Source of the DNA: Terriglobales bacterium
GTDB lineage: Bacteria; Acidobacteriota; Terriglobia; Terriglobales; Acidobacteriaceae
Reading direction: 5' to 3'
NCBI GenBank assembly: GCA_035561515.1
Contig: DATMXP010000060.1
Span: 1 to 43,421 of the forward strand
Length of the DNA: 43,421 nucleotides
Below, one piece after another: positions 8,950-17,600 of this stretch. Within the stretch, counting starts at the first letter, position 1. Every line of letters begins with the position of its first letter. The notes beneath the pieces are model-generated. The model was not told the origin of the DNA. It ran no database searches and worked only from the letters and a program-made list of their open reading frames with translations. A program made the position numbers and the translations under genes.

Positions 8950-9516
8950 ATGCAAGCAGAAATCTCCGTTGAACTTGGCGCTGACGATCCCACATTGGCT
9001 GTTCCGTGGTCCCATCCCGAATCGCAGTACAGCTACATCGATCTCCGACGATTTCCCGAACAGCTCGAATCTGTCGCGGAAGCTCGAGAGTTTTCGGAGC
9101 TGAAGGAGTTTTTGCAGGCGTTGAACGCGAGTAATTCCGCGCTACAAACCGCAAAATGTGACGCGTGGTTCAGTGAGGAAATCACCGAGGAGGAAGCGAT
9201 CTTCGGTGCCTCATGCAAATTCGGCTCTTACGTCGACGCATTCTTCCAGGTTCTCACGCCACGGTATTCGTTTCCGCTGCATGAAGCATTCGGAAGCCGG
9301 CTCGTGGAGCTGCTGAAACGAGCTCCAGAGATTCAAGCGTCCTTCGAAGGAATCATCCGCCGGGGACATTTCGAGAACGGCGGCGACGTCAAGGAGGGTT
9401 TCTATTACACCCTCTACGTATTTGGATACGGCGACGAGCAGGTGGAAGCACGGCAATCCTGGGGCATCGCGTTACGGCTGCTATCGAATGCGTTACTGCA
9501 GATTTCCTCGATCTAA
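8950..9516 (+). CDS. Conserved-looking protein of unknown function
   Basis: 188 residues; I do not recognise a family. The protein is acidic, rich in aromatic residues, has no signal peptide or membrane segment, and contains regularly spaced helix-like stretches (for example RFPEQLESVAEAREFSELKEFLQAL). Codon use is like its neighbours and it fills the space between the hydrolase and the transporter in the same direction, so it is probably a genuine gene. A bacterial cytoplasmic helical protein is the most that can be inferred. Confidence 0.6.
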   Translation: MQAEISVELGADDPTLAVPWSHPESQYSYIDLRRFPEQLESVAEAREFSELKEFLQALNASNSALQTAKCDAWFSEEITEEEAIFGASCKFGSYVDAFFQVLTPRYSFPLHEAFGSRLVELLKRAPEIQASFEGIIRRGHFENGGDVKEGFYYTLYVFGYGDEQVEARQSWGIALRLLSNALLQISSI

Positions 9517-9551
9517 AGAAATTCTATCGTGATGCGAATGTGTAACATCGA

Positions 9552-10514
9552 ATGGAGCTCAGGGAGAGGATCACAAGAGTGACAGCTACCCAAAGCCAAA
9601 CACCTTCGCGCGTTATGGTATTGCTGGCGTTCATCGCCATCTACGTAATCTGGGGTTCCACTTATCTTGCGATCCGTTACGCTGTGGAAACCATTCCGCC
9701 GCTAATGACTGCCGCGGCACGTCATCTCACTGCCGGAAGCATTCTGTTCGTTTGGGCGTGGAGTCGCGGCTTTCGCCCGACACGTACCCATTGGATTGCT
9801 GCCGTGAAGATCGGGGCTCTCTACTTCCTGGTTGGCCACGGGCTACTGCACTGGGCAGAGCAACACGTGGCTTCCGGACTCGCGGCGCTGCTGATTGCGA
9901 CTGAGCCGATGATCATCGCGGCGCTGGCTGTTATGGCCGGGCAGGAGCGCCTGACGTTTCCGACGGTGATGGGCATGCTTCTGGGCCTGCTTGGTGTGGG
10001 AGTATTGATGGGCGGTGGCGCTTTACATGGATCGGCGGAACTCGCCGGCATCGTCGCCGTGCTGCTCAGTGCCGTGGCGTGGTCGGTTGGCGTTCATTTC
10101 TCACGCCGGGTTGCTTTGCCGGAAGACTCGCTGGCTGCATCGGCCATGACGTTGCTCTGCGGATCCGCTCTGCTATGGGTAGTTGCGTCCCTTACCGGCG
10201 AGTTCACAGACGTTCACACAAGCCAGGTCAGCATGCGATCAGTTCTTGGTCTTCTATACCTGATCTTCTTCGGAACTATCATCGCGTTTACCTCTTACAC
10301 ATGGTTGCTGTCGCACACGTCGGCGACTGTCGTTTCCACACACACCTATGTCAACCCGGTGGTGGCGGTTCTGCTCGGATGGGCGCTGGCAGGCGAGCCG
10401 TTAAATGCGCGAGTGATCATCGCAGGGACCGTGATTCTCGGCTCTGTCGTATTGATCCGAAGAGGCACCCGGGCGCGACAAGTGTCAGAGGAACTGGCGG
10501 CTTGTGAACAGTGA
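9552..10514 (+). CDS. EamA/DMT-superfamily transporter (YedA-like)
   Basis: Inner-membrane drug/metabolite transporter, up to 320 residues, with ten hydrophobic segments arranged as two EamA repeats. The first repeat begins VIWGSTYLAIRYAVETIPP, a hallmark of the YedA/RhtA-like exporters. The second ends with TYVNPVVAVLLGWALAGEP, equally typical. The start is uncertain: ATG 9552 has no ribosome site, whereas GTG 9579 is preceded by a GGGAGAGGA stretch. Exported compound unknown; relatives export amino acids or metabolites. A small inverted repeat (10518-10536) follows the stop, before the tRNA gene. Confidence 0.87.
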   Translation: MELRERITRVTATQSQTPSRVMVLLAFIAIYVIWGSTYLAIRYAVETIPPLMTAAARHLTAGSILFVWAWSRGFRPTRTHWIAAVKIGALYFLVGHGLLHWAEQHVASGLAALLIATEPMIIAALAVMAGQERLTFPTVMGMLLGLLGVGVLMGGGALHGSAELAGIVAVLLSAVAWSVGVHFSRRVALPEDSLAASAMTLLCGSALLWVVASLTGEFTDVHTSQVSMRSVLGLLYLIFFGTIIAFTSYTWLLSHTSATVVSTHTYVNPVVAVLLGWALAGEPLNARVIIAGTVILGSVVLIRRGTRARQVSEELAACEQ

Positions 10515-10567
10515 TTCCTGGCTGCCGGCGAGCCAGTCGTCTGGTGTATTCTTGATGGAGACCGCAA

Positions 10568-10644
<77 letters not shown>

Positions 10645-10792
10645 TCTCTTAAGTTTGACCTTTCGTGACTGCTTCCTGGTTACCTTCAACTCATCATCAT
10701 CCCGCTGCGATAAGTAACTCGCTTGACACTACAAAGACTCTGGAAGATAGTCTGCATAGGGCAGTATCCCCCGCTGCCATTCGCGTACTCCT

Positions 10793-11527
10793 ATGGCGAA
10801 ACGTACTGAACCTCGTCTTTCGAAAAAAGCTGAAATTCGCGTATTCGGAATGGATTCGAAAGGTCACCCGATCAACTTGCCGGCAAAGACCGTGGACATC
10901 AGCATGCACGGAGCTCGGATCTCCGGGGTGAACTGCTGGGACTATCCCGGCGAAACCGTGGGCATTCGCTGTGGGACGGAAAAAGCTCGTTACCGCATCG
11001 TGTGGGTTGGTTTACCCGGAACGCCGCTGGAGGGACAGATCGGAGTAACGTGCGTCGATACGGGCAAGTACATCTGGGATGTGACGCCTCCGACAGCGGA
11101 ACCACAGCCGTCCGAAACGCCGCTACCAGTCCCGCTGAGAAGCGTGGGCAACAAGATAGGGCTGGCGCCAGCTGCCACGCACTACGATGATCATCGCCGG
11201 AAGGCCGAGAGGTTCGTGGTAAATGGCGGCGCAAACGTCCGGGAAGTAGGTAAGAACATACCGCAGTGGACCACCATTCACGACCTGAGCTCCGGTGGAT
11301 GCTATGTAGAAACCACGGCGCCGCTTCCGGAGCAAACGCGTGTGGATGTCACCATCCAGGTAGGCGACATAAAGATCGATTTGCGAGGCATCGTCACGGT
11401 GAAGCATCCGCTGGTTGGGATGGGGATCCGATTTACCGAAATGTCGCCGTTGAACCGCGACCGCTTGCGCCATCTGATCGGTAGCTTGGAGCACGCCGAG
11501 GGACACGCAGCGGGAACCGGCTTCTAA
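10793..11527 (+). CDS. Tandem PilZ-domain protein (cyclic-di-GMP receptor)
   Basis: 244 residues with two PilZ-type repeats separated by a proline-rich linker (about residues 98-115). Repeat 1 has RTEPR (R4, R8) and DISMHG (D35-S37-G40). Repeat 2 has RKAER (R136, R140) and DLSSGG (D164-S166-G169). These are the RxxxR and D/NxSxxG motifs that clasp cyclic-di-GMP, and both look intact. No membrane segment, so a soluble effector is likely; the partner it controls is not shown by the neighbours. Its stop lies one base from the stop of the convergent gene downstream. Confidence 0.85.
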   Translation: MAKRTEPRLSKKAEIRVFGMDSKGHPINLPAKTVDISMHGARISGVNCWDYPGETVGIRCGTEKARYRIVWVGLPGTPLEGQIGVTCVDTGKYIWDVTPPTAEPQPSETPLPVPLRSVGNKIGLAPAATHYDDHRRKAERFVVNGGANVREVGKNIPQWTTIHDLSSGGCYVETTAPLPEQTRVDVTIQVGDIKIDLRGIVTVKHPLVGMGIRFTEMSPLNRDRLRHLIGSLEHAEGHAAGTGF

Positions 11528-11528
11528 C

Positions 11529-13001
11529 TTATTTCGTCGCGGCGATTTCTTCCAACGCCTTCGCAATCACCAGGCACTGAGCGCGCAACCTCTGCAACGT
11601 GCTATTCATGCCATTCACTTTTTCGACCAGGCCTCGTGCTTCCGCCACATGCAGTATGGCGGCGCACTCTTCCTGCATGCGGTTCGCATATTGCAGCAGG
11701 TACGCAAGCGCGTCGGCGTGTGGCTTCCAGAGATACGCTGAATGCTGCCGTTGCCTGAACTCCTCCAGCTCCAGTAGCATGCGCGCGTAAACGGCCACGG
11801 AGTTGGCGATAGCCTGCGCGTAATCTCCGCGAAAACTTTTTTCTCCACGAAACTCGGCGCGGAACGCTTCCACCTCAGTCGTCGAAAGCGGCAGGTTCCC
11901 ATTGCGCATCGGATAAACGTTAGCGGCTTTGGCATCGGCGGCCAGCACGAAATTGCGAATGGACTCGACCATGCTGCGTAGCTTGCCTTCCTCCACTGTT
12001 CGGTCCAGGCTGCGGCCGATATCGGCGGCTGAGCCTCCGCCGACTGTTTGACGCGGAGCGGTTGCGGCCTGCGTGGCGGGATGCGGACGCTGCGCCAGTG
12101 GGCTTGCGGCGGCAGCACCGGCGCTTCCAGCAGTGCCGATCCGGCGGCTATCCACGGCTTTCTTGAACTTCGAAACTTTTCGCAATTGTTCCTGGGCGCG
12201 ACCGTATTCTTTTTCGAGGATTTCCTCTTCCTGAACTTCCGACAACTGTTTCACCGTAACGTCGCCTTCCACCCGTGCCATGATGCTTCCGCCGGCCTGC
12301 TGCACGGAACTGGCGAACTGCTTGATACTTCGCGTGGCTTCCCGGAACAATTCATCAAAATGATTGCCGATAAACACGTTGTATTCGGCCATGGTCGCCA
12401 GAACTCGAGGATGGTAAAAAGACGCGCCAAAGCGAAGCTTGATATCCCGTACCCGCTGCATAACGCCGGAGTCCATCAACTTGTCGAAATGACGAATGTC
12501 TTCCACTTCCTGCCGGATAAACGGAAACTCGCGGACTAGTTGCCGATGTTGGTCGGGTAACGGCGGCACCCCTTGAAGTCCCAGGATGGTGTAGATCTCC
12601 TGTTCAAACGGCGAGGGCGATTCTTCCGACCACTCATCGGCCGAGCGCAGCGGGAGCTTGAGATTCCGAAAGAGGAACGTGATCGTGAAGTCGGCCTTAT
12701 CGCGGTCGCTCTCGTCGCTGGAGTGCTTCTGGTAGAAATAGCGGAGGAGGGCTTCGGCGCTTTCCTTGCGGGTACCGTCTTTCAAACCGTCGCGGATCAT
12801 GACCGGTGCAATCGCCATATCCAGCAAAGCTAGCCATCGGCTGAGCTGGTCCACGGATTGGATGATCTTGTCCTTGCCGCCGACGGCGCCCTGAATGTCG
12901 TAAGGCACCGGAACGTCAAAGCCTAGTTTTTCCTGCAAAAGCGAAACATAGAAGCCATGCACGGCCGCCATATCAAGCAATTGCTGCAATGGATTGTCCA
13001 T
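11529..13001 (-). CDS. 490-residue helical protein of unknown function
   Basis: I do not recognise this family. No signal peptide or membrane helix is visible. The N-terminal 270 residues look alpha-helical with many aromatic and charged residues. A coiled-coil-like stretch (about 245-290, LSEVQEEEILEKEYGRAQEQLRKV) is followed by an Ala/Pro/Gln-rich low-complexity linker (about 295-335), then a second helical domain to the end. The two-domain, linker-separated build suggests a structural or scaffold role, but this is only inference. It stands alone between a terminator-like hairpin upstream and a convergent PilZ gene downstream. Confidence 0.75.
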   Translation of the reverse strand: MDNPLQQLLDMAAVHGFYVSLLQEKLGFDVPVPYDIQGAVGGKDKIIQSVDQLSRWLALLDMAIAPVMIRDGLKDGTRKESAEALLRYFYQKHSSDESDRDKADFTITFLFRNLKLPLRSADEWSEESPSPFEQEIYTILGLQGVPPLPDQHRQLVREFPFIRQEVEDIRHFDKLMDSGVMQRVRDIKLRFGASFYHPRVLATMAEYNVFIGNHFDELFREATRSIKQFASSVQQAGGSIMARVEGDVTVKQLSEVQEEEILEKEYGRAQEQLRKVSKFKKAVDSRRIGTAGSAGAAAASPLAQRPHPATQAATAPRQTVGGGSAADIGRSLDRTVEEGKLRSMVESIRNFVLAADAKAANVYPMRNGNLPLSTTEVEAFRAEFRGEKSFRGDYAQAIANSVAVYARMLLELEEFRQRQHSAYLWKPHADALAYLLQYANRMQEECAAILHVAEARGLVEKVNGMNSTLQRLRAQCLVIAKALEEIAATK

Positions 13002-13096
13002 TACGGGGTCTCCTGGACGTTAAAGCGAGCAAATCGGAGGGATATCGACTTGCGAAGTTTATTCCAGCGTAAACACAGGTCGCAAGCGCAAATGGC

Positions 13097-13122
13097 AAAG
13101 GGCAGGCGGATGCCTGCCCTTT
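13097..13122 (-). terminator. Hairpin after the acyl-CoA dehydrogenase/PilZ-like pair
   Basis: Perfect 11-bp inverted repeat AAAGGGCAGGC / GCCTGCCCTTT with a 4-base loop, 15 bases past the stop of the PilZ-like gene. Read on the minus strand it ends in TTT only, so it is a plausible but weak intrinsic terminator separating that pair from the 490-residue gene. Confidence 0.6.
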
Positions 13123-13137
13123 AGTGGATCAAACGCA

Positions 13138-13422
13138 CTAATTAAGGAACTGAACACCCAACAGATCGCCGTCGCAGACACGTACTTCGACATTCAACAC
13201 TTGCTGCACGTGGCCGGACTCCACAACTTTAATCTCGATTCGGGTGCCCGGCTGAAACCGCGCACGCAAAGTTGTCTCCGCCAACCGGATCTGCATCCCG
13301 CCGGCGGCTACTTTCTCAACGCGCCCGATGTCCACGCCGCTCTCATCAACGGCTCTGACGTTCTCATTCGTATCGAATCTTTCGAACCTGCGACGTCCCC
13401 GATCTGGATTCGTCTCGCTCAT
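13138..13422 (-). CDS. Small PilZ-like protein coupled to acyl-CoA dehydrogenase
   Basis: 94 residues. The start has the RRRFERF cluster expected of the PilZ RxxxR motif, then a beta-rich region with VEKVAAGGMQIRL at the position of the D/NxSxxG motif. The Asp and Ser of that motif are not conserved, so cyclic-di-GMP binding is doubtful. The ATG (13422) lies one base after the TAA of the acyl-CoA dehydrogenase gene, so the two are almost certainly translated together. Why a PilZ-like protein would go with a flavin dehydrogenase is unclear. Confidence 0.7.
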   Translation of the reverse strand: MSETNPDRGRRRFERFDTNENVRAVDESGVDIGRVEKVAAGGMQIRLAETTLRARFQPGTRIEIKVVESGHVQQVLNVEVRVCDGDLLGVQFLN

Positions 13423-13423
13423 G

Positions 13424-14605
13424 TTATTTGCCGCCCATCACCAGCTTGGCGATAGTGGAAAGCTGCATGTTTGACGTCCCTTCGTAAATCTTGCCGATTT
13501 TCGAGTCGCGGAAGTACTTCTCGACAGGGTAATCCTTAGTGAAGCCGTATCCGCCATAGATCTCGAGCGACAGCGACGTGACCCGCTCCGCTACCTGCGA
13601 CGCGAACAGCTTGGTCATGGCAGCTTCTTTCACGAAATTCATCCCCGCGTCTTTCATGCGGGCCGCGTTGTAAACCATCATGCGCGCGGCTTCGATCTCG
13701 GTCGCCATCTGGGCGATCTGGAACTGAATTCCCTGGAAGTTCGAGATTGCCTGTCCGAACTGCTTGCGTTCCTGCGCGTACTTCACAGCATATTCCCATG
13801 CGCCGCGCGCAACGCCGAGCATCTGCGCACCGATGCCGATGCGACCTTCGTTCAAGGTTTCGATTGCGATCTTGTATCCTTTACCAACTTCGCCTAGGAC
13901 GTTCTCCTTCGGAACTTTGCAGTCTTCCAGGATCAGTTCGCAGGTGCTGGAAGCGCGAATGCCAAGCTTGTCTTCTTTTTTGCCGACCGTGAAGCCAGGG
14001 AAGTCCTTCTCGACGATGAACGCCGTGATTCCCTTGTAGCCGGCACCCGCGTCAATCGTGGCGAATAGCACGAAGACACCGGCTTCCTTGCCGTTGGTGA
14101 TCCAGAGCTTGCGTCCGTTCAGAATGTACTCGTTGCCCTTCAGTTCGGCCTTCGTGGTGAGCGCGAATGCGTCCGACCCCGATCCCGCTTCGCTCAGGGC
14201 ATAAGCTCCGACGGTGTCCGCCGCCAACTTGGCGAGGTATTTCTTCTTCTGGGCTTCCGTACCCCAGCGAATGAACGCGTTGTTTACCAGCGTGTTCTGA
14301 ACATCGACAACGACGCCTGCCGATGCATCGACGCGCGAAAGTTCCTCTACGGCGAGAATCGCTTCGAAGAAGGTTCCACCGCCTCCGCCGTACTGCTCCG
14401 GTGTCTCAATCGCCATGATTCCGAGTTGGAAGAACTGGTCGATCAGGCTGTGCTCGAACACGCCCTTCTCGTCCATTTCTTTCACGTGCGGACGGATTGT
14501 TTCCTCCGCGAATTGGCGGATGTTGTCACGAAATAGTTGTTCGTCTTCGGTAAGCGAAACGAGTGGTTTGGGCGCGTCGATTTTTGCTGTCATGGATTCG
14601 GGCAT
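13424..14605 (-). CDS. Acyl-CoA dehydrogenase
   Basis: FAD-dependent acyl-CoA dehydrogenase of the short/medium-chain type, 393 residues. It forms the alpha-beta double bond of acyl-CoA in fatty acid or branched-chain amino acid breakdown and passes electrons to ETF. The start at ATG 14605 (MPESMTAKIDAP) is preceded by AGAGG seven bases away; the longer open frame back to 14776 runs into the helicase gene and is not needed. Motifs: ALSEAGSGSDA and LWITNG (flavin/substrate binding), RKQFGQAISNFQGIQF, and catalytic Glu in KIYEGTSNMQ near the C-terminus. It is followed one base later by the PilZ-like gene. Confidence 0.94.
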   Translation of the reverse strand: MPESMTAKIDAPKPLVSLTEDEQLFRDNIRQFAEETIRPHVKEMDEKGVFEHSLIDQFFQLGIMAIETPEQYGGGGGTFFEAILAVEELSRVDASAGVVVDVQNTLVNNAFIRWGTEAQKKKYLAKLAADTVGAYALSEAGSGSDAFALTTKAELKGNEYILNGRKLWITNGKEAGVFVLFATIDAGAGYKGITAFIVEKDFPGFTVGKKEDKLGIRASSTCELILEDCKVPKENVLGEVGKGYKIAIETLNEGRIGIGAQMLGVARGAWEYAVKYAQERKQFGQAISNFQGIQFQIAQMATEIEAARMMVYNAARMKDAGMNFVKEAAMTKLFASQVAERVTSLSLEIYGGYGFTKDYPVEKYFRDSKIGKIYEGTSNMQLSTIAKLVMGGK

Positions 14606-14672
14606 CTGCGTACCTCTTAGATAAAAGCTGGGGGCAAACCGGAAATTGTAGCAGAGGTAACCGAACGAGCGT

Positions 14673-17600
14673 TCAGTCGCCCGTCGCAGCCATCGGCGTA
14701 ACAGCTTCTTCGCCGGAGACGAAAACACCGTCCTTGAAACGGACAAAACGGCCGGAAATCGCGGGCACTCTCTCACCAGGTACCACGATCCCGACCAGGT
14801 TCAGTGGGTCGGCCGCCGAAATCGTCACGACCTCTCCCGTGGGCTGCGACTTGCGCATCGCCCGTAGCGACTCCACAGCGATCGGAAGCGCGAATTGTTC
14901 TCCCAGGAATCCGGCAACAAAGCGGCCGCCGCGAATTTCGCCCCGATCTTCGAGCCTTCGGAATGCGATGCATAACTCGCGCCACTTCGGCACCATCGTT
15001 TCCCGGGCGAGCAACTCGCGGAAGACCACCCCGTAGCGGCGCAGCAACATCCAGCAGGTTGTTTCAATGGCCTTGGCGCGGTCAGCGAGTTCCACCGGAT
15101 ACATCACGGTCCAGCGGCCGGCGGGGCGCGAGCGTTTGCCATTACGACGGGCTGGATCAATCAACGACCGTAGGTTGTCGAACCCGTCGGCGGTCACCAG
15201 TCCGGCGGCAACCAACTCCCACAGTCCAGTTTCGACGTCGTGCTTGGGCAGGCCAGTAGCTCGAACCACATCGGCGAAGAACGATGCTCCTCGCTGACGC
15301 AGGAAGTCGAATACCTCGCGGGCGGCTTCGCCCAATCCGGTGAAAACATCTTCCGACGCATCGTTGAGCGAGCCGATCCCGAGATGCGGATTCATCGCCA
15401 TCCAGTCGCAACTATCCCGCAGGAAGAAAGTAATCGGTGCCACGCTGGTCGGCACCACTCTTCTGGCCCGCTGACCGTTTCCGTTCGCTTCCACCGTCGC
15501 AGGATGCGGAGATAAGCGCCCCCAGCCCACCGTGCCGGTGAGGCAGAGTTCATCCAGTTGATCGGAATCGTAGCCACGAAGCCTGGCGGGCAGGATGTAG
15601 CGCTCCCAGGCATTCGAGGGCATCTCAAATCCTTGCAGCTGCTGGACGATGTCTTGTAGGCCCCGATCGCCTGCAGTCTGCGAACCCGGCTCCACGTGCT
15701 GCCATCGCAGCAGCCAGCGCATGAATTGTGCGGGAGTGACCGGCTCGATTTCTTTCCTAAGACGCCCGATCGTCAGGCGATGAACTCGTGCCAGCAATCG
15801 GCGTTCGCACCACTCGATGGAGTTCCCCAGTCGAACGTCATCGAGCGAAGAGTTGCCATCCGCAGGCCGCGCAATCGAGTACCACCCGCGCAGCACCGTC
15901 CCACTCGCTTCCAGCCGTAACAATGCCTGCAGCACTTCGTCTTGCTGCAATCGAAGTAGAGAAGCTAGGTGCGACGCTCGCACCGGACCGATGTGCTGCA
16001 TCCATCCTTGCACTACCGCATGAACAGCATCAGAGTGTCCGGGCGCCTCTTTCTCGACGGCTTCACCAGTGAATGCAGCCCACGGGTAAGCCGCTTTGAA
16101 AGTCTGCGTCCGCTCAGACGACACCCAGAAACGTTCTTCGCCGACAGTTGCCGTTACGGCGCGACCGCTGTTTTGCAGGCGTTCGAACATCGCTTGCCAA
16201 CGGGATGTGATCGCCAACTCTCCTCCGTCTGGCGAATTCATCGTCGACTGCTCCGGCAAAGCGATCAGCGTATAAAGAGCATCGGCGAGTTCGTCCTCGT
16301 CCCGCACATCGGGCCATGCTTCCTGCCGAACTTCCTCGATGGCGGCCTGATCGAGGGCGCCAACTTCCTCCAGCACTGATTGCGGCAGTGTCTGTCTGAG
16401 GGAAACGGCACGAGCACGACGCTCCTCGAGAGGCGCATCATCCAGATAGGCATATGGATTCGCATTCAGGATCTCGTGCGAAAACTGCGACGGCACCGGA
16501 GTATCGACGGCGATGGTTCGAACCGAGCCGGCGCGGATGCCCTCCAGCAAACGCCTGAGTCCTTCCACGTCCATCGCCTCGTGCATTACGTCTTTCATTA
16601 CTTCTTTGACCAGGGGATGGTCGGGGACTTGTATTTCCCCTTCGATATTTTCGAAGCACGCTGCGACATCAGGAAATACCGATGCCAACAGGTCGTCGCT
16701 GCGCATGCGCTGAATCTGCGGCGGAACTTTCTTCCCGCCCTGATATCGCAGAAGCGCCAATGAGCGGTTCGCATCCCAGCGCCACCGCGTCTGGAAGATG
16801 GGGGAACCCGTCAAAACTGCCTGCTGCAACACTTCGAACACCGACTCCGGTTGCAGGAAGCTGAAAACATCGGCCAGCGGAAAACTATGCTGCTCTGCGA
16901 GCGAGATGTTGAGACCGTTGTCGGTCGCGGCAGCCTGAAGCTCGAAATTGAAACTACGACAGAAGCGCTTACGCAGTGCCAATCCCCAAGCTTTGTTGAT
17001 GCGCGCACCGAATGGGGCATGGATCACCAACTGCATGCCACCGGCTTCGTCGAAGAATCGCTCCGCGATGACCGTGTCCTGCGTCGGGACCGCGCCGAGT
17101 ACAGCGCGTCCGTTCACGATATGTGCGATCACCTGCGCCGCACCGGGCAAATCGAGCCCGCATTCCTTTTTGAGCCAATCGATTGTGCTCGCGAGTGGTT
17201 CCTGATCGAGGCTGCCCGCAAGCAGGGAAGTGAGCTCCGCCGGCCCGGTTGCTTCCATCAGTTCACTGACACGTTGACGAAGTTCGCCGACGTGAACGGA
17301 TAGTTCGATCGTGCGGGCCGGCGCTTCTCCGCGCCAGAAGGGAATATTCGGCGGTTGGCCATGCGCGTCTTCCACGAGAATTCTTCCTGAACGGGATTCC
17401 ACGCGCTGGATTCGCCATGACGTATTACCCAGTAGGAAGATGTCTCCCGCAAGGCTTTCGACCGCGAAGTCCTCGTCCACGGTTCCGACTGTCACGCCTT
17501 CCGGCATCGACACGACGTTGAAAAGCGCCGTTTCCGGAATCGCGCCGCCACTGGTAATGGCGGTCATTCGTGCTCCGCGTCGTGCACGTAGACGCCGATT

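Noticed and set aside
14606..14776. Upstream extension of the acyl-CoA dehydrogenase frame by 57 residues
   Set aside because: It overlaps the 3' end of the Lhr gene, has an arginine-rich unrelated composition, and a good ribosome site precedes the internal ATG at 14605.
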